Of a stretch of DNA of 64,000 nucleotides, positions 42,149 to 51,043 are shown in pieces. Position numbers and translations under genes: made by a program. Positions within the stretch are counted from its first letter, which is position 1. Every line of letters starts with the position of its first letter. The DNA is from Calditrichia bacterium (lineage in GTDB: Bacteria > Calditrichota > Calditrichia > RBG-13-44-9 > J075). The notes beneath the pieces were generated by a model that saw only the letters and a list, made by a program, of their open reading frames with translations, was not told where the DNA came from and did no database searches. The DNA is taken from the NCBI GenBank assembly GCA_028284445.1, contig JANQRS010000050.1, positions 124,001 to 188,000 of the forward strand. Direction: 5' to 3'.

Positions 42149-43297
42149 TTAGTCAGCATAGCCGGTCATCTCGACATATCCGCGCCCGGAGACCTTTTGT
42201 CCCGCCTGTTGACCTTCTATTAAAACAGCGCCTTCCCAATATCTAACAGACACATCCAATTCCTGCTCGGGCATTACCGGGGTAATCGTCAGCGCCAGGG
42301 ATTTCGACGGAATTTCCAGTCGCCATTTTACTGGATAGCGTCCGGAGAGCGGACTTTCCCAATGATCAAGCACTTCCAACGTTACATCACTTGCGGTCAG
42401 GCCAGCACTTTCGCCCTGCGGATTAACCAGGGTGCCTTTACTAAGCGGATGGGCACTTCCGTCTTCCCGGCGCAATTGATAATACATCAAATCGTGGCCG
42501 TTGTCAAATTGGAGAGAGAACCAGTCCCAGCCAACCTGATCGCTGCCAAGGACTGAGGTGCTCCACTCCCGGTCCATCCAGGCATTGCCTGATACTTCGT
42601 GGCGTTCACCATTTAGCGTGATTTCACCGGATGCGCGCAAGCGGGTGAGTGAATAGTAATATGAGGCGTTCCCGGAACCCTCAGCTTTTTGGCTTAGCCC
42701 GTTTTTCCCCTGCAAGACGATCGGTTTGGTGTTTTCCAGGGTAAGCTCAAGGGCAACATCATCCTCTTTAGCAATTAGTTTTTGATCAAGCATCTGAAAT
42801 TTGTCGGTATCTTCAATTCCGCTTACCTGCCAGTCTTCCAGCCAGACCTGAAACGGATCCGCCTGGACACCCGCCAGGCCTTGTGCCGCGCGGCTGAACC
42901 TCTCAAAGAAATAGAAGTCCCGCTTTTCTACATCACTTAATGCAAAGTGGCCCATATACATCTGATTGGCGGACCAATCGGAACCGCTATGATCTGCTCC
43001 CGGGGCTAAGCCGATTCGAAAGATCGTAAATTGAAAGCCGAAGCGCTCATTTTCGCTATTGCTTAAATTACCGGTGTAGTACCACCATTCGGTTTTGAAG
43101 CCGGGATGTGCGCCATGGTCTGCCGGAAAGATGAATTCCCGGGGTGAAATAGCTCTGGCGTAGCCGCTGGTATCGCCACCACTTAATGCTTCGAAAACCG
43201 AAATCGACGCTTGAACTTCCGGCGTCGGACCTGTCTGTTTGATGAGCATGGCCGCAACAAGGACAACCAGGCCAAGGATCAATATTCGTAACGCCAT
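42149..43297 (-). CDS. AttH/CrtC-like lipocalin-domain protein
   Basis: The product is 382 residues with an N-terminal membrane anchor (ILILGLVVLVAAMLIKQTG). The body matches the carotenoid 1,2-hydratase/AttH family: REFIFPADHGAHPGFKTEWW then YYTGNLSNS, the strongly conserved 'DHGAHP.FKTEWWYYTG' block, and later WMDREWSTSVLGSDQVGWDW and FSLQFDNGHDLMYYQLR. This family of two lipocalin-like barrels acts in carotenoid hydration in some bacteria and, as AttH, in a transport system. Here it directly follows an ABC permease and ATPase in one operon (two bases apart), so the AttH role is favoured over carotenoid chemistry. Confidence 0.88.
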   Translation of the reverse strand: MALRILILGLVVLVAAMLIKQTGPTPEVQASISVFEALSGGDTSGYARAISPREFIFPADHGAHPGFKTEWWYYTGNLSNSENERFGFQFTIFRIGLAPGADHSGSDWSANQMYMGHFALSDVEKRDFYFFERFSRAAQGLAGVQADPFQVWLEDWQVSGIEDTDKFQMLDQKLIAKEDDVALELTLENTKPIVLQGKNGLSQKAEGSGNASYYYSLTRLRASGEITLNGERHEVSGNAWMDREWSTSVLGSDQVGWDWFSLQFDNGHDLMYYQLRREDGSAHPLSKGTLVNPQGESAGLTASDVTLEVLDHWESPLSGRYPVKWRLEIPSKSLALTITPVMPEQELDVSVRYWEGAVLIEGQQAGQKVSGRGYVEMTGYAD

Positions 43298-43298
43298 C

Positions 43299-45854
43299 TT
43301 ATTCCTCCTTCAATGCCAGTGCTGGTGAACTGTTGGCCATTTTGTAAGCAGGGTAAAGCCCCGCCAACAGGGCTGCAACCACTGCGAGGACCAGACTTTG
43401 CAGCAGTATCTCCGGCATGATCTGGAATTGCAGAGTCCAGCCAAATGAGCGTTGATTGACGACGTAAATCAGTAAAGCTGCCAAACCCAGTCCCAATGGG
43501 ATCGCCAGTAGTCCGGACACCAGACCCATCAAACCGGTTTGCAGCGTCAGCAGTTTTTTTAACTGCTTCGGCGTCAGGCCGTTTGCCCGTAGCACTGCAA
43601 GTTCGTGGGTGCGTTCCAACTGCAAGGACATCAAGGCACTAAAAACCCCGATAAAGGCAACACCAATCGCCAGGATGTGCAGCACACTGGTGATAATGAA
43701 GGTTCGATCAAAAATTGCGATTGAGGTGTCCTTCAAAAATTGATTGGAGCGCACCAGCACTTCCTCATCCGGGTCCGGCAAACGTCGAATGGTTTCCACC
43801 AGCTGTTCGACGTCTTGTCCCGGTTTGCCATATACCGATATTCCCGAGATGCGATGATTGTCCCAATATTTTCGATATACATCAAATGAAATGACCACAA
43901 CCCCGATATCGGAGCCATAATCATAATAAATGGCAGCCACTTCGAATTCGCGCTCACCACGATCGGTAGGAATAGTGATTGCGTCTCCAACATCAATATT
44001 GTTGTGGAAGGCGTACGGCTCGGAAATGAGCAGGCCCTCTCTGGTTTTGAAGGCCGCAAAGGCCTCGGCAGGATCACCTCTCTTAAAGCCAAAGCTGTCG
44101 AAATTTCGCTGGGAGAGACTGCTGGCAACCAGGTGCATCATGCGCCCGTCAACCGGAATCATGTTTTCCCGGAAGTAACCGATGTAATCGATGCCGTCTA
44201 CCTCCTGTAAATCGTCTACGAACTCCGGTTCCAGTGTGGCGCTGTTTCGCCGGGATAGCAGGCTGGGTGGTGAAATGTAGATGTCGGCACGCAGACGGCT
44301 TTCCAGCCAATGCACCACCGTGGAGCGAAAGCTGGTAATCATGGTATCAACACCGATGGTGGCAGCAACTGCGATACTCAATGCGGCAATGGCAACTCCT
44401 GTTCGGGTCATGTGGGCGCTCACGTCGCGTGTGGCCATCCGACCAAGCAGGCCAAATCCCTTGCTCATTAGCGGTCTTGCCAGGCGCATGGCCGCAAAAA
44501 CGACCAGCGGCGTGAGCAAGGTGGCGCCGATCAGCATCGGCAAGATGCCGCCATAGCTGATAATCAAATTTCGGGTGGGGATTAAGAGGATGAGGCCACC
44601 CAATGCCATCACCGCCAGGCCAATCAGCGTTAACTTCGGCATGTTATCACGCAGATTGCTTTCCTGGCGGGAGCGATTCATAACACTGCGAATATTAGCA
44701 GTTGTTGCCTCGCGTGCCGGCTTGATAGCAGCCAACACCGTAACGCCCACGCCCAGGCAGAGGCCCTTGATCAAGCTCGCCGGCGTGATGGTCATCTGAT
44801 TCACCGTTAGAATAAAGTAGAGATCATTGATGGTTTGGGATACCAGCTGCACCAGGATCTGACCAAGGAAGATGCCGACGCCGATGCCTAATACTGTTCC
44901 AATAATGCCGAGCAGCAGCGCCTCGCTGAGTATCAGCCGGAATATTTCTTTGCGGGTCACGCCAAGTGAGCGCAGTAGACCAAGCTGTTTGCGACGCCTC
45001 ACGACTGAAAAAGTCATGGTATTGAAAATCAGGAACATACCAACGACCAGCGCTAATAGACTGAGGGCGGTCAAATTTAAATCAAATGCGCGAATCATTT
45101 GAATCGTTGCTTCATTGCGGGCCGAGGCGGTTGTCAGGCGCAGATTATCCGGAAGCCATTCGCTTAATCTTTCCAGCTGCTTCTCATTTTCTGCACCCTG
45201 CGGGATAATAAGGTCGATGCGGCTAATATAGCCGTCCATACGAAGCATTTCTTGTGCAGCAGCAATGTCGACAATCAGCATGGTCTCCAGGGCGTGATTG
45301 CTATACTCATCTTCCGGCTTCAACATGCCACTGATGATGAGTGAATGTTTGCGGCTACCGATTTGAATATGAAGGCTGTCGCCGATCTCCAATCCCAGCT
45401 TTGCCGCTTTGTCTGAGGACATCAGCACGGCGCGAGGGTTGGTCATGAAATCGCCAAATCCCCCGCTAATCCTGGTGCCGATTCCCTGTATATAGGCGCG
45501 AAATGGCGCTTCAGAGAATGCATCGACGCCCATCAGGTAAAAGATCTCGCGTTCTGCGCCCTGGTATTTCACATGGCTTTCGATGACCGGTGCACTTTGC
45601 CTGAAGCCAAGCTCCCTGCGAAGGTCGACGAAAACCGAATCCGGCACACCAGCGGAGACACCGGTGATTTGATGTGTTGCCTTGCCTGTCACACTATCCA
45701 TTGACAGGCTGAAAGCGTTGTTTGCGCTCTGGTTGGCCAGGTCTATGGCAATGACAACCGCAACCCCCACAGCGATGCCGAGAATTGACAAACCAATTTG
45801 CCAGGGGTGACGCCACATATAGCGCAGGCTGGATTTATTCAACAGATTAGCCAT
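43299..45854 (-). CDS. Large FtsX/LolCE-type ABC permease (AttF/G-like)
   Basis: The product is 851 residues. The ATG at 45854 overlaps the ATPase stop by eight bases; the frame also opens at a TTG two codons earlier. It has an N-terminal helix (WQIGLSILGIAVGVAVVIAI), a MacB_PCD periplasmic domain and a FtsX three-helix block (VVRRRKQLGLLRSLGVTRKE onward). A linker with further helices (LTLIGLAVMALGGLILLIPT) leads to a second FtsX unit (ERTHELAVLRANGLTPKQLK). It is the size of two permeases joined, and it sits where AttF and AttG would both be expected. It probably moves hydrophobic cargo or drives release of an outer-membrane component. Confidence 0.9.
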   Translation of the reverse strand: MANLLNKSSLRYMWRHPWQIGLSILGIAVGVAVVIAIDLANQSANNAFSLSMDSVTGKATHQITGVSAGVPDSVFVDLRRELGFRQSAPVIESHVKYQGAEREIFYLMGVDAFSEAPFRAYIQGIGTRISGGFGDFMTNPRAVLMSSDKAAKLGLEIGDSLHIQIGSRKHSLIISGMLKPEDEYSNHALETMLIVDIAAAQEMLRMDGYISRIDLIIPQGAENEKQLERLSEWLPDNLRLTTASARNEATIQMIRAFDLNLTALSLLALVVGMFLIFNTMTFSVVRRRKQLGLLRSLGVTRKEIFRLILSEALLLGIIGTVLGIGVGIFLGQILVQLVSQTINDLYFILTVNQMTITPASLIKGLCLGVGVTVLAAIKPAREATTANIRSVMNRSRQESNLRDNMPKLTLIGLAVMALGGLILLIPTRNLIISYGGILPMLIGATLLTPLVVFAAMRLARPLMSKGFGLLGRMATRDVSAHMTRTGVAIAALSIAVAATIGVDTMITSFRSTVVHWLESRLRADIYISPPSLLSRRNSATLEPEFVDDLQEVDGIDYIGYFRENMIPVDGRMMHLVASSLSQRNFDSFGFKRGDPAEAFAAFKTREGLLISEPYAFHNNIDVGDAITIPTDRGEREFEVAAIYYDYGSDIGVVVISFDVYRKYWDNHRISGISVYGKPGQDVEQLVETIRRLPDPDEEVLVRSNQFLKDTSIAIFDRTFIITSVLHILAIGVAFIGVFSALMSLQLERTHELAVLRANGLTPKQLKKLLTLQTGLMGLVSGLLAIPLGLGLAALLIYVVNQRSFGWTLQFQIMPEILLQSLVLAVVAALLAGLYPAYKMANSSPALALKEE

Positions 45855-46545
45855 CAGCAACCTCCGCCGTTATTTCTACGAAACGACGCTGGCGCAGGGT
45901 ATAGACTTTGTCTGCCAGATCAATCACTTCCCGGCTGTGCGTGGCAATAATCATTGTACGATTTTCCTGCTTCACCAGGCGGTCCATGAGGGATATGATG
46001 ATACGGCCGGTTTCTTCATCAAGATTACCGGTGGGTTCATCAGCCAGGATGATGGCCGGTTGATGAATCAGTGCCCTGGCAATGGCCACCCGCTGCTGTT
46101 CTCCGCCGGACAGGCGATCCGGGAAACTGGTGGCTCTATCTGCGAGGCCAACTTCCTGCAACATGATATTTGCCCGTTGCCTGGCCCCCTGTGAATTCCC
46201 GCCATTTAGTTCCAGCGGCAAGATGAGATTTTCCTCAACTGTGAGGGTTGGGATCAAGTTGAAGAATTGAAAGATGAAGCCGATGTCGCGACGACGGAAT
46301 AGGGTACGTTCTTCCTCATTAAGCGCGGAGAGATTCTGCGAACCAATAAGGATATCGCCGCTATCAGGCAAGTCGATGCCGCTGATAAGATTTAAAAGCG
46401 TTGATTTTCCGGAACCGCTTTTTCCCAGCAAAACAATGGTTTCTCCTTGCTGAATTTCCAGATTAACCGCATCCAGAACCTGGTGCCGCGTACCGCCTTC
46501 CTGATAGCTTTTAGAAACTTGCTTTAAGCATATATATGAGATCAT
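45847..46545 (-). CDS. ABC transporter ATPase (LolD/AttE-like)
   Basis: The product is 232 residues, normal for the family. Walker A is LLGKSGSGKSTLLNL, the Q-loop is FIFQFFNLIPTLTVEENLIL, the signature is RLSGGEQQRVAIARAL, Walker B is AIILADEPTGNLDE and the H-loop is IIATHSREV. The 'FQFFNL.P' and 'DEPTGNLD' blocks place it with the LolD/MacB-type ATPases that power FtsX-fold permeases. The downstream permease overlaps by eight bases. It is the first gene of the AttEFGH-like operon. Confidence 0.95.
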   Translation of the reverse strand: MISYICLKQVSKSYQEGGTRHQVLDAVNLEIQQGETIVLLGKSGSGKSTLLNLISGIDLPDSGDILIGSQNLSALNEEERTLFRRRDIGFIFQFFNLIPTLTVEENLILPLELNGGNSQGARQRANIMLQEVGLADRATSFPDRLSGGEQQRVAIARALIHQPAIILADEPTGNLDEETGRIIISLMDRLVKQENRTMIIATHSREVIDLADKVYTLRQRRFVEITAEVADG

Positions 46546-46869
46546 TTTTATCTCTTTCGATGGGTGAATGAATCATGCGAAAAAAATCACATTTCAAATA
46601 TAGGACGGCACTGCTTTATTTCCCACGTTTAAGATTATCGGTGTCTGTGATCTAATCAACAGAAAAGCGGCCTGACAAATTTGTATAAAAATGCGGTTCG
46701 ATAGTATGAAAATATGGCAAGTTTCTTATGATATGTGACTCAACTAACGAGTGATAGCAGTGGAAACGATTATATAGTATATTAGCAACCGGGGAAGGAA
46801 TGATAAATATTGGAGTTGGACGCCTTAGCTCGCCCCAAACTGTTGTAACCCTTTATCTGCGGACCACCG
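46546..46869. other. 324-base divergent intergenic region
   Basis: The region lies between divergently transcribed ABC-ATPase and PrsW-like genes and must carry both promoters. It is AT-rich in its middle (TTGTATAAAAATGCGGTTCG; AGTATGAAAATATGGCAAG). I see no repeat, RNA gene or clear regulator site. Confidence 0.4.
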
Positions 46870-48495
46870 TTGGTTGAACTAAAGAATTTCTTGTTGAAGG
46901 TCGTGCTGCCTGCAGCGATTGCCGTCGTTTTGATCAACGTACTGGTAAGCGACCCCCGTCCAAAAGGACCGGCCGAAATTATTGATTTGGCCGAAAAAAC
47001 CGGCAACCCGCATGTCGCCAAAGCCCAATATTTTGCCCTTATCCAGCAAGATTTCCTGAATATTGCCAACCACCGCGGTTATATAGCGAATCACTTTAAG
47101 ATTCCCAAAGAAGGCGTTTACGGTACCCGCCGCGATGATGCCGCTATTTTGGACCAATACATCAGCTACACCAAGCATGAGTTGCAGGAGATTGCCGACA
47201 TCGGTTTCTATGGTCTTGGTTATTGCTACGTAAACCAGGGAGATATGACGCGCGGGTTCTACACATATTTGAAGGTGAAGAATGGCAGAATGCCCTATCT
47301 CAATAATAGTATCGGGTATTTATATCGCCGCCAGGGGGATCTTGATCGCGCCAAGCAGTTCTTCTACAAAGAAATTAAATCGAAAGGCCACCTGGAAGGT
47401 GCGTATGGTAATCTTGCAGAAATTTTATTGGAGCAAAAGGCATTTGCAGAACTTGATGAACTGGTAAATGATGATGCCGAAGGGGTATTCATCAATAGTT
47501 ATTACAAGCGCTATAGCAGTCTCAGCAATCAAAATTATATTGAATATCTGGAATTGACGTTTGACTACGAACATGTGACGTTGAGCGGACTGTTGGCGGC
47601 AGCCCTTATTTGCCTGGCCTGGATTGTTTACCTGCGCAAGTTAGACGTATTTGAACCTGAACGCTGGATTTCAGTGATCACCATGCTGGTAATGGGGATC
47701 GCCTTCTCAGTGGTCTGCGGCCCTTTGTATGACATCCTGGAACATCGTTTTCAGTTTGTGCTCACCGGGGATCTTTTCAGCGATTTGCTTTTTTGTATTT
47801 TCGGAATCGGGTTGATGGAAGAAGCTGTAAAAATTATGCCGTTTCTGCTGTTTTTACGCTTCTCGAAAGCCATAAATGAATCGATTGACTATCCGATTTA
47901 TGCCTCAATTGCCGCTTTGGGATTTGCCTCAGCGGAGAACCTCCTTTATTTCAATGATGCCGGCCTGCCGCAAATAGCGCAGCGAGCCTTGTCAACTGTG
48001 CTATTGCATATGGCCTGGACAGCAATTGCCACCTATGGCATTATCTACGCCAAATACAAGAAGAAAAAGCATGTCGCACCATACTTTCTACTGACTTTTT
48101 TCTTTGCGGTGCTTTTGCACGGGGTATACGATTTCTGGCTGGTAGGGAAGGGCATTCCTATCTGGGTTGCCTGGCCATTCTACTATCTTGTGCTGCTATA
48201 CTGTGTTGGTATTTACGCCAATATCCTTAATAACGCCTTAAATCAATCGGAGTTTAATCCCTTGCAGAAGGATGTGGTGCTGGACCTGACGCGTTATCTG
48301 GCTTATGCGCTGTCCGGGATTATCACGCTACAATATATCCTGGTGGGTATCAACAAGGGACCGTCATTTGCCAACCTGAATTTCCTTTGGACGGTTGTTT
48401 TGTCTTACATCCTGATTCTCATCATTCTCATGAGCCTCGGGCAAATGAAAATCCGCAAGACGATCTGGATGCCCTTGTTTCTCCTGAAAACTTAA
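46870..48495 (+). CDS. PrsW-family intramembrane protease with N-terminal TPR domain
   Basis: The product is about 541 residues. Only a TTG (46870) is available as start after the upstream stop at 46846, with no strong ribosome site. An N-terminal helix (NFLLKVVLPAAIAVVLINVL) is followed by about 200 soluble residues with TPR-like helix pairs (YGLGYCYVNQGDMTRGFYTY; IGYLYRRQGDLDRAKQFFYK). Then come about eight helices with the PrsW motifs: E317-E318-x-x-K321 (GLMEEAVKIMPFL), ALGFASAENLLYF, LLHMAWTA and LLHGVYDFW. PrsW proteases cut membrane proteins, for example an anti-sigma factor in Bacillus. The TPR front probably recruits the substrate. It ends convergently, overlapping the transporter stop by four bases. 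Confidence 0.85.
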   Translation: MVELKNFLLKVVLPAAIAVVLINVLVSDPRPKGPAEIIDLAEKTGNPHVAKAQYFALIQQDFLNIANHRGYIANHFKIPKEGVYGTRRDDAAILDQYISYTKHELQEIADIGFYGLGYCYVNQGDMTRGFYTYLKVKNGRMPYLNNSIGYLYRRQGDLDRAKQFFYKEIKSKGHLEGAYGNLAEILLEQKAFAELDELVNDDAEGVFINSYYKRYSSLSNQNYIEYLELTFDYEHVTLSGLLAAALICLAWIVYLRKLDVFEPERWISVITMLVMGIAFSVVCGPLYDILEHRFQFVLTGDLFSDLLFCIFGIGLMEEAVKIMPFLLFLRFSKAINESIDYPIYASIAALGFASAENLLYFNDAGLPQIAQRALSTVLLHMAWTAIATYGIIYAKYKKKKHVAPYFLLTFFFAVLLHGVYDFWLVGKGIPIWVAWPFYYLVLLYCVGIYANILNNALNQSEFNPLQKDVVLDLTRYLAYALSGIITLQYILVGINKGPSFANLNFLWTVVLSYILILIILMSLGQMKIRKTIWMPLFLLKT

Positions 48496-50678
48496 ACCAA
48501 TGCACTTTCCTCACCGGAATCTCCCACAAATAAGCAGGAAGATCGCAGTGGCTCCGGAATGCTTCTCATGAAGTCCAGAGAAGCATCGCCTGCCATCCCA
48601 AGGATATTGATATCGGCACGTGGCGCCGCCTGCAATGCTTTGAAAAAGTTACCTTCCAGGACAAAAAACTCAGTTGTAGAAGGTAGGCGCGCCTGATCGC
48701 TAAGACGTTCCAGGAACTTGTATAGGCGTTCGGTATCTTTACCATTCCCTGAGACCGTAATCAAATTTAGTTTGCCATCCCAGTTGAGGTGTATGTGCAG
48801 GGCGATGAGCATTGCCAGATGCCAATTGGGGCTCTCATCGCGAAGCCAAAGATTCACGTCTTGCTGGATGCCGAATCCGATCCGGTCGTGCTGATACAGT
48901 ACGGCCCGACCCATCTTATAGCGTTCCGCAGCACTAATCAACTGACCAATGGTTTCGTCATTGGATCTATTGGCGCTTAATGACATGAACAGAATGTTTG
49001 GGCGAAGCGTTTGCCCTTTCAGGGTCTGCATAACCAGCCTGGCGCCATGCAAGAACTCGTTGTCTTCAATGACCGTAGAACTGACAAGAATATTATCGTG
49101 GCTGAGCGGCGATAGCAATTCTTCCAGATCTCGCTCGGTATTCTCAACGTCATCCTTGGTGACGGTGAAGGCGAAAATGCTGCCGGAGGGATAGGTGATG
49201 CTGCGGATAAACAGCAGTGATCCCGACCAAACCCGCGGGTCATCAATGGGCAGCAGTAGATGCGGTTTCCAGGAAACCTGATGCCGGGGGAATTTGCTGG
49301 CTAGTCGTGAGGCGCGCTCTGCGAGTACCAGAAATATTCCTCCACGGATATCGCCGTCGTCAGATTCCAGTTTCTTGCGCGCCAGCCATACATACAAAAT
49401 CGTAATGACGATAAAGGCCACAATGCTGAAAATCGGATTGATCAGAAACATGATAAACAAGCAGCTAATGGCACCGATGAAGGAAACAAAGCGCGGCACC
49501 TTGAACGTCGGCCGGTAGCTGATGATGTTCATGCTTTGCTGGATAAATACCACCAGGTTGAGAACCCCATAGGTAATCAGGAAGAACATCGTAATCAGCG
49601 TTGCCAGCGCGTTCAGGTTGCCTAACAGCACAGCGACAATGACGATAGCCCCGGTAAAGATGATCGCGTTACGCGGCTCATTGTTGGCGGACTTGGCGGC
49701 AAATGTCGCGTGAAAAGGAACGGTGCGCTGTTCCGCCAGCGCCTGTAACACCCTGGGCGCTCCGACCATACTGCCAAGCGCCGAAGAAAAGGTCGCCGCT
49801 AAAATTCCCAGAACGACCCATTTTGCCCATAGTGCATATTCGACCATCGCCATTTGATTGTTGCGCAGTGTTTCCGGATCAACGTACAGCGCGAGCAGGT
49901 AGGCCAGCCCGATATAGATGACCAGGGTGACGGCGATGGCGCTTAGCGTGCCGACCGGGATAGCCGTACGCGGATCTTTTAAATCACCGGACATGTTGGC
50001 CCCGGCCATAATGCCGGTGACCGCCGGAAAGAAAATCGCAAATACCTGCCAGAATCCGGCATCCTCAAAATTACCGACATAGACAATTTGTGCTGCAGGC
50101 TGAGTGGGCGTCATCATAAAGGAGATGAGTGAGACCCCAATAATAACCATAATGATGTATTGGATCTTGATGGCGAAGTGTGCGCTCAGATATGAGATGA
50201 AAAAGAGACTCACCCAGGCAGTTGAGGCCACCAGACGAGGGGAGTGGTCAGGGAAAAGCTGCAACCATCCTTCCGTAAAGCCAATGATATAGAGCGCCGC
50301 TGACAGGGTCTGCGAAATGTAGAATGGAATGCCAACACTGCCACCGGCTTCCAGGCCAAGGGATTTGGTAATAATTGAATACGCTCCGCCTGCGCCAATT
50401 TTGATATTCGTGGTAATGGATGACATTGCGAGGCCGGTACAAATGGTAACAATTTTGGCCAGCAGGATAATAGCAACCGCCCCGATGAAGCCGGCATTTC
50501 CAACTACCCAGCCGAGCCGCAAATACATAATGACGCCGAGAATAGTCAAGACATCGGGGGTAAACACACCGCCGAAGGTTCCGAAGAGTTTTGGAGTGCC
50601 TGTTGCAGGTGCAGGTGGTACAAGTCGCTCGCGTAATTCGTCGAATAACTTCAAGACAGGTTGCATCTCCTCATGCAA
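48492..50678 (-). CDS. SLC12-type cation-chloride cotransporter / APC permease
   Basis: The product is 728 residues. The core has twelve helices with the family blocks GTFGGVFTPDVLTILGVIMY, LGWVVGNAG and ANMSGDLKDPRTAIPVGTLS, typical of the SLC12 branch of the APC superfamily. The C-terminal about 260 residues form a cytoplasmic domain (WKPHLLLPIDDPRVWSGSLL; FSPHDNILVSSTVIEDNEF-like segment) also typical of SLC12. Members carry Na+, K+ and Cl- or amino acids. ATG 50678 has no good ribosome site; the following ATG at 50666 is worse placed. A terminator hairpin lies only ten bases before the start, so attenuation is likely. Confidence 0.85.
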   Translation of the reverse strand: MHEEMQPVLKLFDELRERLVPPAPATGTPKLFGTFGGVFTPDVLTILGVIMYLRLGWVVGNAGFIGAVAIILLAKIVTICTGLAMSSITTNIKIGAGGAYSIITKSLGLEAGGSVGIPFYISQTLSAALYIIGFTEGWLQLFPDHSPRLVASTAWVSLFFISYLSAHFAIKIQYIIMVIIGVSLISFMMTPTQPAAQIVYVGNFEDAGFWQVFAIFFPAVTGIMAGANMSGDLKDPRTAIPVGTLSAIAVTLVIYIGLAYLLALYVDPETLRNNQMAMVEYALWAKWVVLGILAATFSSALGSMVGAPRVLQALAEQRTVPFHATFAAKSANNEPRNAIIFTGAIVIVAVLLGNLNALATLITMFFLITYGVLNLVVFIQQSMNIISYRPTFKVPRFVSFIGAISCLFIMFLINPIFSIVAFIVITILYVWLARKKLESDDGDIRGGIFLVLAERASRLASKFPRHQVSWKPHLLLPIDDPRVWSGSLLFIRSITYPSGSIFAFTVTKDDVENTERDLEELLSPLSHDNILVSSTVIEDNEFLHGARLVMQTLKGQTLRPNILFMSLSANRSNDETIGQLISAAERYKMGRAVLYQHDRIGFGIQQDVNLWLRDESPNWHLAMLIALHIHLNWDGKLNLITVSGNGKDTERLYKFLERLSDQARLPSTTEFFVLEGNFFKALQAAPRADINILGMAGDASLDFMRSIPEPLRSSCLFVGDSGEESALV

Positions 50679-50690
50679 GTGCGCAATAAA

Positions 50691-50719
50691 AAAGCCCCGC
50701 GTTGTAACTGCGGGGCTTT
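50691..50719 (-). terminator. Intrinsic terminator in the transporter leader
   Basis: AAAGCCCCGC (50691-50700) and GCGGGGCTTT (50710-50719) form a perfect ten-base stem with a nine-base loop. On the minus strand the stem is followed by TTTTTTATTG. It therefore stops transcripts just before the transporter start at 50678, unless an upstream event permits read-through. Confidence 0.8.
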
Positions 50720-50750
50720 AAATCGAATGGAATCTCTGGAGGACCCGGTG

Positions 50751-50831
50751 CTAGCGAGCATCTCCGGAGGCTCCTATTTTAGACTGATAATAGATAGGAC
50801 CACCTCCTTTCTCAGGGGTTGCCTTTCTCAT
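50751..50831 (-). CDS. Possible 26-codon leader ORF with extended Shine-Dalgarno sequence
   Basis: A minus-strand ATG at 50831 opens MRKATPEKGGGPIYYQSKIG then ASGDAR and a TAG. Within it lies AGAAAGGAGGTGGTCC (50812-50797), an unusually long complement to the 16S rRNA 3' end. No start codon follows it at the right distance, apart from the reading just described. The ORF ends about 30 bases before the terminator. It may be a leader peptide or part of a structured regulatory RNA. The rest of the gap 50679-51043 shows hairpin-prone GC-rich sequence only. Confidence 0.35.
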   Translation of the reverse strand: MRKATPEKGGGPIYYQSKIGASGDAR

Positions 50832-51043
50832 CCGGAGCATCCCTGGCTAAACTCCCGATGAAGCGAAATTATACGTCAAATATAGGTTGTCTTTTCCGCA
50901 ATTTCAATAAAAAAACTGGCAAATTTTCCGCAGACTGGGGAAATCGCGCGAAATACACGTGAGTAGCCGAGGCTGTGATTGTTGCCGGCTGAGCGTCCGG
51001 GTAGGATTTGGATATCTCCACTTTTTTCTGCAACCTCTAGTGT

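Noticed and set aside
42149..43297. Carotenoid hydratase (crtC)
   Set aside because: The fold family matches, but there are no carotenoid genes nearby and the operon with an ABC ATPase and permease favours an AttH role.
50721..50880. T-box or c-di-AMP riboswitch in the transporter leader
   Set aside because: The T-box core (TGGTACC-type) is missing and the conserved ydaO blocks are not found in order on either strand, although GCTCCGG and CTCCGGAGGCT stretches look superficially similar.
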